A stretch of 64,000 bases of DNA, taken from positions 33,322,774 through 33,386,773 of the forward strand of contig OY294049.1 in assembly GCA_958510825.1 (NCBI GenBank), read 5' to 3'. Source of the stretch: Brachypterus glaber. Its lineage: Eukaryota > Arthropoda > Insecta > Coleoptera > Kateretidae. Position numbers and translations under genes: made by a program. Shown here in pieces: positions 11,490-22,284 of the stretch. Each line of letters begins with the position of its first letter. The first letter of the stretch is position 1. The notes below the pieces were generated by a model. The model did not search any database and had not been told where the DNA came from. It saw nothing but the letters and a program-made list of their open reading frames with translations.

Positions 11490-12659
11490 ATATCGATTGG
11501 CGTTCTGAACCAATAGAGGTAGACATGGGCGTGCCCCAGGGATCTATCCTGGGGCCCATCCTTTTTATCTTATTTATAAATGATCTCCCACATTTCATAA
11601 AACAAAAAATTATCATGTATGCAGACGATGCCTCTATCCTCCTATCGTTTAAGTCTGAGGAGGAATGGAAACATCATCTACCAATAATCTGTCAAAAATT
11701 AACGCAATGGTTTAATGCCAACTCGTTATACTTAAATGCTTCTAAAACAAAATACCTAAGATTTCACACCAATAAAAAGAGGAATCTAAATAATATTAAC
11801 TTAGAAATTAATGACAAAAACATTGAAAGAGTTGATCAAGTACCTTTTCTGGGTGTAACAATAGATGAAACCTTAGCATGGAACGCCCAATGCGATAAAC
11901 TAATCAAACAAATTAACACAACCTGCTATCAAGTACGAGCCTTAAAGCGTATACTGACAAGACCTCAATTAGTCATGTTTTACCACGCCAATATAGAATC
12001 ACGGTTATCTTATGGGATCTTAACGTGGGGTCTCTCAACAAACTTTGAATATGTTTTCCGGGCACAAAAACGTGTTTTACGCTGCCTAGCTGGGGCTTCA
12101 TATGATCACCCATGTAAACCTCTATTTCTAAACATGAACATTCTCTCACTACCGTGTATCCTAATTCTTGAACTGCTAACAAATGCCTATAAAAATAAAA
12201 CTACTTATGTCACAAACAACCAAGTTCATGATTATTTCACTAGAAATGCTAATAACTTTCATATGCATTATCGAAGATTATATAAAACTTATGACAAATC
12301 TCCCATACATGTTGGCTTAAAACTATTCAATTTGTTACCCTGTGACATAAAAAACATTAAAAACGTACACCTGTTTAGAAAAACAGTAAAGAAAACTCTA
12401 TTAAAAGAATGTTTCTATAAAGTAAATGATTTTAAATGGCCATTGGTTGAGTGATAGTATACTGTATAAACACATGTATATACTCATTCTATAATTTTAT
12501 ATCTGTGACGTACCTATTTTTGTGCTTATGATAAGCTTTTAATCTGTAAGTTAACAATTATGTAATTTAACATATCTAACATTTTTATGTAATTCTCTTT
12601 GACATGTTCAAAAACTTGTTTCTACGCACGAAATAAATGATTTGATTTGATTTGATTTG
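11490..12659 (+). mobile_element. 5'-truncated LINE with TGATT tail
   Basis: Reverse-transcriptase coding sequence opens mid-domain at about 11490 and is followed by a 3' UTR of about 200 bp ending in a short tandem (TTGAT)n at 12637-12659. Loss of the 5' part and a simple-repeat 3' end are typical of target-primed LINE insertion. I could not identify a convincing target-site duplication. Confidence 0.85.
11525..12454 (+). CDS. LINE reverse transcriptase, C-terminal part
   Basis: A 309-codon uninterrupted frame; the first Met is only the first in-frame ATG, and coding continues upstream to about 11490. It opens with GVPQGSILGPILF (RT palm, motif around residues 2-14), then the catalytic MYADD near residues 31-35, then the thumb, with FLGVTID near 108. 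The downstream half contains RAQKRVLRCLAG and SPIHVGLKLFN, typical of the C-terminal region of CR1/jockey-group non-LTR elements. It copies element RNA at the target site in full-length elements; this copy lacks the endonuclease and the N-terminal RT blocks, so it is not autonomous. Group-level assignment is confident, the clade is not. Confidence 0.9.
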   Translation: MGVPQGSILGPILFILFINDLPHFIKQKIIMYADDASILLSFKSEEEWKHHLPIICQKLTQWFNANSLYLNASKTKYLRFHTNKKRNLNNINLEINDKNIERVDQVPFLGVTIDETLAWNAQCDKLIKQINTTCYQVRALKRILTRPQLVMFYHANIESRLSYGILTWGLSTNFEYVFRAQKRVLRCLAGASYDHPCKPLFLNMNILSLPCILILELLTNAYKNKTTYVTNNQVHDYFTRNANNFHMHYRRLYKTYDKSPIHVGLKLFNLLPCDIKNIKNVHLFRKTVKKTLLKECFYKVNDFKWPLVE

Positions 12660-13089
12660 GATCAAAAGTCCATCTTTAGGGGTGATAAAGTAAAAAAGGT
12701 ATAAAAAATGTTTTGACTCTAAATTTTTGGCATGAAGAAAATCTTAAAACCAATAAAAAATGAAAATAAATACAAAAACTAAAAATATTATGCAGGGCAG
12801 CGAATGGAAGATATTGAAATTCTGACTGTATTCAAACACTTTGGCATTTCCACTAGTTAAGATTCGATGACATACCAGTGTATCATAAAATAGTCAGTTA
12901 TTTGTGTAGAATCAACAGAAAATCAGAAAAAATTCATAAGGTATACGTTTCGTAATAGATATTTACGATACAAGTGAGTTAACAGAATCATTAAGATACG
13001 CGAGTGGAAGTTGCACAACGAGTGCGTAGCGCGAATTGTGAAACCACACAAATATATTAATGGGGTTAACTCACGTGTATTGTAAAATA
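12660..13089. other. Intergenic, nothing recognised
   Basis: AT-rich; a CpG-bearing stretch at 12990-13035 (GCGTAGCGCG) resembles repeat DNA. No gene. Confidence 0.4.
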
Positions 13090-13870
13090 TTTTATCTACG
13101 ACCGTAAGTTGAGAAGTTCAGAAGCCCAGGCTTTTGACACCCCCAGCACCCCAATTTTAGTTCAGAACTGGGGTATCCGATATAAAATGGAATCATTGCA
13201 TGTTTATTGAAACCAGACCTGTGAACATCAATCCTTTGGTGAGGTTGCGTAGATTCAATTTCTGGTCCTAAATCCCGCCTAAAGCCTAATTCAGAGTAGC
13301 ATTTGTCGTCAACCCCAGATATCAGTACGTGGCTTCTCACGTGTATTCCCGTTGGTTTTTCACACTTGCCGGGAATAAAATGGATTTGTTCCGGGAAATT
13401 TTAGAACGCACATTCAATTCGATAGTCAAGGAAGAGATTTTGTGCAAAAAATACCCCGAAACTCGAATTTTTTGGGCAATTCTACCTATTTAAAAGTCAG
13501 ACTATCGTTAGATTAAATCTGAAATAGGCAATTCGCACGTTTCGCCGGGTGTTTTCTGATGGGCCGAAATTTCTAACCTAACTTTTGCACAAATTTTGGT
13601 CTTGGAAATTATGTATCTCTTTTAATATAAAACCCAGGGATTTGGGACCGCGACAGGCGGATCGGAAATTTAAAATTCTAGGGGGGTCCCTCGCCTTCAA
13701 CGTGAGAGCGTCCCAGAACTACTGCTCTCAGACGTTTCGTTTAAAAGTTATTCGCAATAAACTGACACTTTTAAAAAAAGTGCTGCAATGAAAATGTGTG
13801 AGTTAAGAAGCTCTTAACTCATGCATAATCCGTGAGTTAAGAGCTTCTGAACTCACGGGCGTAGATAAAA
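13090..13870. mobile_element. Candidate ~780 bp TIR element
   Basis: TTTATCTACGACCGTAAGTT at the left returns inverted as GAACTCACGGGCGTAGATAAA at the right. Next to the right end the palindromic motif GAGTTAAGAAGCTCTTAACTC occurs, followed by a second partial copy. Reading frames inside (about 80 codons on the minus strand) have no recognisable content. Confidence 0.55.
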
Positions 13871-14024
13871 CCTTGAAGAATTACAATTTTGCATGGTTAC
13901 GTTTTAAAAAAATCACAAATTTTGTCACGAAAATTAATTTATGCAGTGATGAGAAAATATGATTTCCCAAGTTTTGCTCGTTTTTTTTTTAGGTTGACGT
14001 GCTACAAATTTTTAATGTACTCAC

Positions 14025-14167
14025 CTGGTTGCTGAGGGGGTGCAAGTCGACCTCATCACAGTCGTTGTCGATGGTCTGGTCACGGGTGCGCAAAAGTTCA
14101 GAAGAAGGAGTGGTGCTATCGGCATATTTCCGCGTACGCGTTTCAGTATCTCCCATACCCCAATTGG
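14025..14167 (-). CDS. Internal exon of an unidentified host gene
   Basis: On the minus strand a pyrimidine-rich TTTTCTTATTAG acceptor precedes a 143 bp open stretch ending in a consensus donor CAG|GTGAGT. Two bases complete a codon begun in the previous exon, followed by 47 codons. The peptide is polar and acidic (…MGDTETRTRKYADSTTPSSE… through DNDCDEVDLHPLSNQ), with no membrane segment. Codon choice is markedly GC-richer than the flanks, as expected for constrained coding DNA. Only one of the three minus frames is open. I do not recognise the protein; the rest of the gene is either outside the window or in exons I could not identify. Confidence 0.72.
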
Positions 14168-14991
14168 CTAATAAGAAAACCATCCCCTTTTGTAAGCTTT
14201 TTATGCAGAACTATTATGTTCCGGTCTTCTTGTGGGATGAATCACTCTTCAAAATAAAAATAATTGTAGGAAGACCTTATTGTAGGTCTGTTTAAATTCT
14301 GCTCCTAAGTTGGAACAGAGATCTGAAACAAGGAAAATACTATTTATTAAAAAGAGTGGGTATATATGTTTAAAATTTTGAGGTTTTGTTGTATTTTCTT
14401 ATTTTGTTATATGTGTTGGTTAGCTAAGATTACGTAAGGTAGATCACATAGCGTGCATAATGTATGGATGTATATTGTAAAATTATAAATTTAACACTAG
14501 GTATTGTTTGTATATCAGATAATGGGTAAACATTATTTTAATTTCTAACTTGCAAATTTTTGCACTATTGATTTTGTAAAATCCTTCAAATTTTTAAAAC
14601 GTCATTTTAATTTCAAAAAAATATATTTTAAAAAATCGTAACTTACGCTGTTAAAATTAAATATCTTATTAAATAGGTAGGCTAGTATAACTGTAAATAT
14701 ACGTTAAATATTTTAATATTATTGCTAAAACTTTATATTAAAATGTCAGATCAGATAAAATAAGCCTGCCTTCTTATCTCTCTTTGTTTTTTGACGTGAA
14801 CGTTAACCTAGAAAATTAATGTGAATAAACTATGAGCTGTTTCATCAAGCAAGATAGTAAATTAAAAATCGCACAGTGAATATTTTCAAAACAGATTCGA
14901 ATATATCGAAATGTGCGAATATACTGCGTAGTTTATTTTATAAAACATAACTATATTCTATACACAAACATAATATGTTATAGTATATTAT
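14168..14991. other. AT-rich, probable intron or intergenic
   Basis: No reading frames or repeats that I can support. It lies upstream of the minus-strand exon and may be intronic. Confidence 0.4.
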
Positions 14992-15566
14992 ACTATTCGA
15001 TTTGCATGGGAGTGGGGATAGCACAGGGCAGCGTTCTGGGTCCTATTCTATTTGTTGTGTATGTAAACGACATGATGTCATCAGTAGCATATGGTAGCCT
15101 AATAAACTTTGCTGACGATACAAACCTAATCTTTAAAGCAAAAGACTCTGCCAAGTTGATGCAGGAAGTTGACGTTTGTATCAAAGAGCTGTTGCAATGG
15201 TTCTTAAAAAATAAACTTATCCTTAACAAAGACAAAACCAACATTATGTTTTTTAAAACGTCTAGATCTAATTTTATTACGCCAAACCAGGTGCCATTTG
15301 ATGATATCATGGTCGAAACAACACCTAAAACCAAATTTTTAGGCATTACTTTAGATGAAAATCTTAATTGGGGCATACATGTAAACGACTTGAGCAGGAA
15401 ACTGAACGCAGCACTCTATTCCCTCCGAATACTTAAACCATATGTAAACCTTGACACTCTTAAAGTAGTCTACTCGTCAAATTTCCAGTCAATTTTAAAG
15501 TATGGTATACTTTTTTGGGGACAATGTACAAATATTAAAGAAATTTTTGCAATACAAAAACGCACA
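14992..15566 (+). pseudogene. LINE reverse transcriptase fragment, cut by assembly gap
   Basis: The frame enters in RT motif AQGSVLGPILF, followed by the catalytic FADD near 15114, ITLDENLNWG near 15348 and AIQKRT at the gap edge. This is the second half of a non-LTR reverse transcriptase, distinct in sequence from the one at 11525-12454 though of the same broad jockey/CR1-type group. Upstream motifs are absent, so the copy is 5'-truncated; the 3' end falls in or beyond 200 N. The domain call is confident; whether the copy was intact to its stop cannot be seen. Confidence 0.88.
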
Positions 15567-15766
15567 NNNNNNNNNNNNNNNNNNNNNNNNNNNNNNNNNN
15601 NNNNNNNNNNNNNNNNNNNNNNNNNNNNNNNNNNNNNNNNNNNNNNNNNNNNNNNNNNNNNNNNNNNNNNNNNNNNNNNNNNNNNNNNNNNNNNNNNNNN
15701 NNNNNNNNNNNNNNNNNNNNNNNNNNNNNNNNNNNNNNNNNNNNNNNNNNNNNNNNNNNNNNNNNN
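15567..15766. other. Assembly gap (200 N)
   Basis: Exactly 200 N, a size commonly used for gaps of unknown length. Reading frames crossing it are meaningless. Confidence 0.98.
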
Positions 15767-15993
15767 CCTCGATGAAAGTAATAGTAATAAGAAGATGATA
15801 ATAAACAGCATTTAAAAAAAAATTCACTAATGTTGTACTGTTAAAACACTAAATGTAATTTTTCGTCATTTTTTATTTAACTAAAAATCAGTGTCGTTTT
15901 AAGGATTTAGGTTATAACCACAAATTATTCTTAATCCTATCTTAATATTATCTGAATTTTATCTTAATCTTATCTGAATTTTATTTAATAGCT
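15767..15993. other. Gap to capsid gene spacer
   Basis: An open stretch ending in a stop at about 15814 could be the tail of a gene hidden by the gap. A direct repeat (ATCTTAATnTTATCTGAATTTT, twice at about 15938-15986) precedes the TATA-like box. Confidence 0.4.
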
Positions 15994-16002
15994 TATAAAA
16001 AG
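15994..16002 (+). promoter_or_regulatory. TATA-like box of the capsid-like gene
   Basis: TATAAAAAG lies 33 bp before the ATG at 16035, suiting a very short 5' leader. Inferred from position only; in such AT-rich DNA a chance match is possible. Confidence 0.4.
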
Positions 16003-16034
16003 CTTGATAGTTTTAGATCTCTCCAATTATAGTC

Positions 16035-16775
16035 ATGTCTCTTACATTCACCCTGTCAGGATATACAAGTCTTTTGTCACAAGAATATTACCCTCCAATA
16101 GAACTTGACCCTGATTATCAGTATTCCTTGGCACTGATTGGGTTTTATACGTACAACTCTATCCCTAATATTGAGGAGGGGAAAAACAATAAATTTTACT
16201 ACACAGAAGTTGAAAACAATACTGATGAAAATAAAACAAAGAAAAAGAAGGAGCATATTATTTCTATACCAACGGGGGCTTACGAAGTAGCTCACATTGA
16301 AGAATATCTGCAAAAACAACTTTCTTCAACCGATTTGCAAAATAAAATCAGTTTAACCCCTAATAACAATACCCTAAAGTCCCAAAATGAGAGTATTTAT
16401 GAAATAAACTTTAATCACACTGATAGTATAGGAAAATTACTTGGTTTTTCAGCAAGAGTTTTAGAACCTAATAAACTACATGAATCAGATTTACCTGTAA
16501 ATATTGTTAAAGTGGTAACAATTCGTATAGAATGTGATATTGTTTCAGGTTCATACTATAATAGCAAAACCTCACACACTTTGTACCAGTTTGCACCAGG
16601 AGTAGACCCAGGTTATAGTATAAATATAGAGCCTAGAAATCTTATTTATCTACCTGTTACAAATCAAAAACAAATAAAAAAGATAACACTAACTATACTC
16701 GATCAAAACTCCAATTTGATAAATTTCCGTGGAGAAGAAATTGTAATATTATTGGAACTGAAAAAGCAAAAATAA
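16035..16775 (+). CDS. Maverick/Polinton-type minor capsid (penton)-like protein
   Basis: An intact, intronless 246-codon gene. The sequence resembles the minor capsid/penton proteins of Maverick/Polinton elements and adintoviruses, which form single jelly-roll vertex proteins of a virus-like shell. Features I recognise: an N-terminal strand region with PPIELDPDYQYSLALIGFYTYN (about 20-41, first part), SIPTGAYEVAHIEEYL (77-92), SIGKLLGFS (131-139), SDLPVNIVKVVTIRIECDI (151-169), and the C-terminal block LINFRGEEIVI (228-238). There is no signal peptide or membrane span. No polymerase, integrase, ATPase, protease or major capsid gene lies in the visible window, so this is an isolated remnant or the edge of an element hidden by the gap. 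The family call is from memory of conserved motifs, without a search. It is an endogenous copy; whether it is expressed is unknown. Confidence 0.65.
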   Translation: MSLTFTLSGYTSLLSQEYYPPIELDPDYQYSLALIGFYTYNSIPNIEEGKNNKFYYTEVENNTDENKTKKKKEHIISIPTGAYEVAHIEEYLQKQLSSTDLQNKISLTPNNNTLKSQNESIYEINFNHTDSIGKLLGFSARVLEPNKLHESDLPVNIVKVVTIRIECDIVSGSYYNSKTSHTLYQFAPGVDPGYSINIEPRNLIYLPVTNQKQIKKITLTILDQNSNLINFRGEEIVILLELKKQK

Positions 16776-16939
16776 TGGGGCTTGTTTTATTCCTCAAATT
16801 TTACTCTTTAATTTTAAAACATAAATTTGTTGTAGGGGAATAGTTTAATTAAATCAAGCTTATCTTTGATAATTCTACGCTTTGCAATTTACTTTTTTAG
16901 TTCTTTTTCTGATTCATCCATCACGGGCCTAGACATGTT

Positions 16940-17230
16940 TTTTAACAGATATAAACGGATATAAACGGGTTTTAAACGGGTATATAAACGGGTATAAACT
17001 AGTCGACACAGGTATAAACGGGTATATAAACGGGTATAAACGGGTATATAAACGGATATAAACAGGTCGAAACAGGTATAAACGGGTATATGAACGGGTA
17101 TAACCGGGTATATAAACGGATATAAACAGGTCGAAACAGGTATAAACGGGTATATGAACGGGTATAACCGGGTATATAAACGGGTATAAACAGGTCGAAA
17201 CAGGTATAAACGGGTATATAACGGGTTTTT
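16940..17230. repeat. Minisatellite (ACGGGTATATAA-type)
   Basis: Variants of GGGTATAAAC and GGGTATATAAAC alternate without interruption. A longer unit of about 64-70 bp (GGATATAAACAGGTCGAAAC … GGGTATAACC) is repeated almost exactly at about 17054-17175. The minus strand is free of stops across the array only because the repeat lacks them; the frame encodes YTRLY-like repeats. Confidence 0.9.
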
Positions 17231-18526
17231 AACTGATCTGATTGTTTTTAACTGATCTGAACTGATTGAAAACATTTTAACATTGATAAATTATTATTAA
17301 CAGTTACGCTTTTGGTGCACCTTATATTTATAGTTTGACATAATGTTAAATAGTTAAGGAAACATATTTTTGAATCAAAAGCAAATAAAAAAAATGTTTT
17401 TTTCATTTTTTTGTATAAAGTTTTAAATTTGATATAAAAAGTTGAGATCTAAGTGCTTTATAAACTATAATGTAAGAAACAAAAATAATGTCAAAGGGAT
17501 GCTCATGATTATCAATCTAGCCTATGCGTTCTATTATTCAAAACTCTACAGCTAACATCAAACGGACAGACTTATTTTTTCATTAAAGACCCTTGTATCA
17601 AAGGATTTAGAAAGTCTAGTGGAGATTTTGGAAAATTATACAATATATACAAAAAAAAATAAGATTAAGATCCAAGTGGGTAAAAACACATAAAAAAGTT
17701 TAAAAAATGGTTAAAATTCATTGGTTAGTGTAACACAAAGCATTGTTTTTTGTTTAATATTAAGAATTAAAATTAAACCCATGTTTCTCATCTCAAACTT
17801 TAGGTAGAATTTTAGAAAAAAAAATGAAAAATGATGTGTGTAAAATGTGTGCAAATGTTTTTAAAATAACTTAAAAAATAAAATAAAATTGTAAATAAGA
17901 AAAAATCTTAAGAAAGCCTATTAAAATCCCATTTAAAAAAAAATAAAGTTAAAAGGGGTATTTAAAAAAATCGTAAAAATAGAAGGAAACATGTTATTGC
18001 AGTATTTAAAACTAATTTTATTATTAAACTAGATGAAACGTTGCAAGCACCCTGTCAAAACATCGGCACTATTGTACACTAGAGCCATCTAGTTTGCAAA
18101 TTTCAAACTAGGTGTTTTGTTTGATTTTAAAATCTGTATCTTTAAAACATTATATTCTAGCAAACTGTATATAACATTTTTTATAGGGCTTAAAAAGATC
18201 TCTTATTTAAAATATATTTTTTTGAAATTGGGTAATAAATATGTGAGATATGCTAAAAAAACCTTTTACTACTTTAAACGCCAATATCTCGAAAACAATG
18301 CGTTTTAGGAAAACGTTGTTTATAACATTTTTTGACCAATTTAATTTTTTTTTATAAAAGTGCTAAATTAACCAAATACAATATTAATTGTCTTAATTAT
18401 AAACAAAAAAAACGCTAAAAATAGGAGTTTTACCCTATTTTTACCCCTTACCCCCAATCGTTTACCCCCAAAATCTAATCAGCTCTTCGCAAGTCGATAT
18501 CTTATGTAGAAATGGAGAGTTTACAC

Positions 18527-18530
<4 letters not shown>
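17231..18530. other. AT-rich, old repeat fragments
   Basis: Contains a diverged relative of the 6780-6930 sequence (AACGGACAGACTTATTTTTTC near 17561) and long A/T tracts; nothing coding. Confidence 0.4.

Positions 18531-18564
<34 letters not shown>
18531..18564. repeat. (GACA)n microsatellite
   Basis: Eight or so uninterrupted GACA/CAGA units within a degenerate interspersed repeat. Confidence 0.95.
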
Positions 18565-18568
<4 letters not shown>

Positions 18569-18679
18569 GGGCGCAAAAAATTTTTTTACTGATTTCGACT
18601 CAGAATGGTCTAAAACGTCGAGAAATGTGAAAAAAAAAACGTGGTCAAAGATTTTTTACTTTTCGGAGTAGATTTCAAT

Positions 18680-18724
18680 ACATCGGCACTCTTAGTAGCA
18701 CTAAGTGCCGATGTAATTGAAAAA
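18680..18724. repeat. Hairpin ACATCGGCACT
   Basis: ACATCGGCACTCTTAG pairs with CTAAGTGCCGATGT around TAGCA. ACATCGGCACT also occurs alone near 18060, so these two sites may mark the ends of one degenerate element. Confidence 0.75.
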
Positions 18725-20077
18725 AGTCCATTAAAAACAAATAACACTGGTCTGTGATGAAAACCAGCCTTAGATGAGATTTTAATAGATTTTTATTAAA
18801 TTAGAATCTGTCATACATTATTTTTTTTTTTACATGTTTTTATAATTTTTTTTATCAATCTCGACTACTGAACTCCTTTAGGATAAGCTATAAACCATAT
18901 ATCGTAGGATTACAAGCAAAGAGTCATAAAACATGACTGACCTACAAATTTTAATTTTAATTTTGTAATTATTATTTTTTAAAAAATGAACTAATGCAAA
19001 TTGGAATTAATAATGCTACATTTGTTAAATAAAAAATAAGTAGTTTGATCAACTAAATTGACTTTTGCTTGTAAGCCGATGATATCATTTAAAGAATTTT
19101 TTTTCAAATAAAAATCATGTCATGATATCTATTGCCCTGAAGTTAATTAATTTTAATGTTATTTTCTCTAAAAACACAACAAAGAAATAAAAAATGTAGG
19201 TTGGAACCGTTTTACCAAAAAACCTTTAATAAAAAAAAGCACTCTTTATATAAAAATACCGTGTAATAATAATTATAATATTATTACATAAACTACTTTC
19301 CCAATCTGATTAGTTAAAAATAAACTATAAAGGGTGATTCACCTAAAATAAATTACTCGTTTTGTGACAAAACAAAACAACAAGCTACAAGTGTACAGAA
19401 ACATTTTTTACTAGCTTTTGAGAAACAAAGTCATTTTAATTATTATTAAAACATATATATATGTTATATATATATAATAGTAAAATATTTGTTATTTAAT
19501 AAAAAATGCCTTATTTTAAATTATTTAATTTTTAATTTTATTATTAAAATGTATAATTTTAAAATATAACAAGAATTTATTTCACCTCCATATACATTTT
19601 TAAAATGATTAAATATATTTTATGAATTTAAATATTCTTTAACTTGGATAAGAAAGAAAAATAAAAATGAGGACATTTTTAAGATACGACTATCAAAAAG
19701 GCCAAAAAATATAATTACAGTATTTCAATTTAGGAGCTAGTTTATTTACTTGATACTTGCATATTTTTTACTAATATACGAGGGTAGCTAAATAATTAAA
19801 AAATCTTATTATGTATTGTATATAATTTAGATAAAAATAATTGCAACTCGATAACAAAAGCTAGTAGAAAACGTTTCTTTTCAACCTAATACTTTTATGG
19901 TATAATAATGCCAACTTACCTGTTGAGTGGTGTATCAAGTTGTAAATGTAAATTCAAACTTATAAAACTGTAAATTATATTATGACTACAAGACTTGTCT
20001 AAGCCTATCTCATATATGTTTGTGATTATATTTAATGTGCATAATAAATTATAAAAAAAAATCTAAAAATATTTCAG
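18725..20077. other. AT-rich; partial fold-back 19390-19890
   Basis: ACTAGCTTTTGAGAAAC (about 19410) returns inverted near 19855 (AACAAAAGCTAGTAG), suggesting a decayed fold-back element. No gene is supported. Confidence 0.4.
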
Positions 20078-20152
20078 CCAATGAAATGATTGAAACTTTA
20101 TTAAAAAGAGAAGACCTAAAACGATCATCTGGAGTTCTTTGAAAACAACAAT
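20078..20152 (+). CDS. Candidate terminal coding exon, gene unidentified
   Basis: Acceptor ATATTTCAG at 20077 and donor AAT|GTAAGT at 20153 bound 75 bp. One frame is open from the acceptor: two bases, then 20 codons (NEMIETLLKREDLKRSSGVL) and TGA at 20140-20142. The peptide is protein-like and charged. The stop 10 bases before a good donor means either a C-terminus followed by a 3' UTR intron, or an alternatively spliced exon. I do not recognise the gene; with only 20 codons, chance cannot be excluded. Confidence 0.38.
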
Positions 20153-20884
20153 GTAAGTTAATTTTTTTTTTCAAATAATTAAACATAAGTTAAAATCATT
20201 TAAAAAAATTATTTAAATATTGAGGAAAAATTTTGTTGTAAAATTTATATTACAGATTCAAATAGAGAACAAAGCATTTTTTTTTGTAAAAACACTCTTG
20301 AGTCAAGGTAAAAAAGTATCAAAGTGTCACGTTTTTACAAAAAAACAATTGACTTAACAGTAAAATTTTGTAATAAGTAAAATGACAGAAATAATATATT
20401 AGAAAATTAGGTTTTGATCAAGGAGGCTTGTCTGACTTGCAATCAAAACAAAAATTTTCAGTAATAACATTTTAAATAACACATGAAGAAAATTAAAATA
20501 ATCCTTAGAACAGTTTTTGAGAAAGTCGATTATTAAATTTAAATAACACGCAGAGAAATAAAATTATTAAATTTTAAATAAATATAATTAATAATTAATA
20601 AGATAAAATAACACAGAGAAATAAAATTATTAAATTATAAGTAAATATAATTAATAAAAATTATTTTATAATTTAGACTCAAAAGTCTGAGTAATGCTAC
20701 GCATTCCATTATATACTATTTACAGTAAATGTTATATTACATTTTCCCCAGTAATTTAGGTAAGCTCTTAAATAATGCTTTTAATAAATATTTTTTCTTG
20801 TATTAAAATGTATTAATTATTAGATCATAAATATATAATTAATAAAATAAAAATCACCGTTAAGGTATACCATTTTCTTAATTT
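20153..20884. other. AT-rich with short direct repeats
   Basis: AGAGAAATAAAATTATTAAATT occurs twice at about 20550-20640, in part as a tandem repeat. GTAATGCTACGCATTCC (near 20690) opens a fragment of the family also seen near 52446 and 54122. Confidence 0.5.
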
Positions 20885-22170
20885 ATGAAACATTTTTCTG
20901 AGTGTATACTTTTTGCTAACTTTTGAAACAAGATAAAATATACAATTAGTTATAATATAAAAAGTCTAAACAAATATGCAATTTAATTGTACGGTGTATT
21001 AATAAATTAAGATAAATACACAAAGAAATAAAATTATATTATTATTAAAAAATTTTTTTCTTAGAACATTAATAATAAAATACCGCTGGACACAGAAAAA
21101 AGTCTGTTTGAGAATACTGTTGCATATAACAATATTTTTGATTTAATAAATATTTTTCCGTGTGTATACTTTGTGCTAACTTTTGAAACAAGATAAAATG
21201 TGCAATTAGGTATAACACAGAAAAAGAAAATGTTATATAACAATATTTTCGATTTAAGAAACATTTCTCTGTGTGTAATTACACTTTTTGCTTAATTGTT
21301 TCTTTAAGGTAATATTAATCCAAAATACTTTAATAGACTTTTATGTATGCAAACAAATATACAAATTTAATTCGGTATAATACAGCTCTCCTGAAACTCA
21401 AAGGAAACAGAAACTGAAAAAAAAAATGTATTTTTTATTCTTTTTTTCTTCTTTTTAGGTATAGCAAAAAACACAATTAAATCGAAAAATTATCATTAGT
21501 TTAGTCTCGGGGGGGGGGGGGGGGGGGGGGGTAAGGGTTAAGAAACATTTTTCTGTGTGTATACTGTTTGCTAACTTTTGAAACAAGACAAAATATGTAA
21601 TTAGGTTTAACACAGAAAAAACAAAATGTGATATAACAATATTTTTGATTTAAGAAACATTTTTCTGTGTGTATACTGTTTGCAAACTTATGAAACAAGA
21701 TAAAATCTGTAATTAGGTATAACACAAAAAATGTGATATATTTTTGATTTAAGAAACATTTCTCTGTGTGTAATTATACTTTTTGCTAACTTTTAAAACA
21801 AAATAATATCTGCAATTAGGTATAACATAGAAAAAACAAATGTGATATAACAATATTCTTGATTAAAAAAATACTTTTCTGTGTGTTATTATACTTTTTG
21901 ATTAGTTTTGTATAATTTAGGCGCAATAGACAAACCACACTTAAAATATAACAACTCTTCCTAAAAATATGTATTTAAGCAAAAATTGGAAAAAGGCGTC
22001 AAACATTTTTATGTTTGTGATTATACTTTTTTTTTGCTATAGTTTTTAAAACAAATATGTAATTTGATTGTACCGTGGTATATAAAAATAAATATTTTTA
22101 TATACGAATCACAATATTCTTGATTTAAGAAAACATTTTTTTCTGTGTATGCTAAACTATTTTGCGAACT
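20885..22170. repeat. Degenerate ~120 bp tandem array
   Basis: At least seven diverged units share AACATTTTTCTGTGTGTATA, then GCTAACTTTTGAAACAAGAT and then AATTAGGTATAACACAGAAA (for example near 21143, 21543, 21656, 21755). Spacing is about 110-120 bp where units are intact and irregular elsewhere. The array is interrupted by 23 consecutive G (21509-21531). Reading frames inside are by-products of the repeat. Confidence 0.85.
21509..21531. repeat. (G)23 homopolymer
   Basis: Twenty-three consecutive G inside the tandem array. Length is likely unreliable in the assembly. Confidence 0.9.
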
Positions 22171-22281
22171 TTTCTGCAAAATGTGTTTGAGAATAATTTT
22201 TGTATTCATATGTAATAATTATTAAATTATAACTATTAAAATAAAATTATTTTTATTTAGTTAATATTTCAACAGAATTTG

Positions 22282-22284
<3 letters not shown>

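Noticed and set aside
11973..12182. Minus-strand frame within the first LINE
   Set aside because: Shadow of the reverse-transcriptase coding strand.
15470..15827. Frames crossing the N run
   Set aside because: They are open only because N cannot form stop codons.
16889..17275. 128-codon minus-strand frame
   Set aside because: It runs through a minisatellite whose units lack stops on this strand; the YTRLY repeats are a by-product. Not called as a gene.
19920..19967. 48 bp minus-strand exon candidate (donor CAG|GTAAGT, acceptor TTTACAG)
   Set aside because: The donor is good, but the acceptor lacks a pyrimidine tract, only 15 codons are open, and its phase does not fit the exon at 14025-14167.
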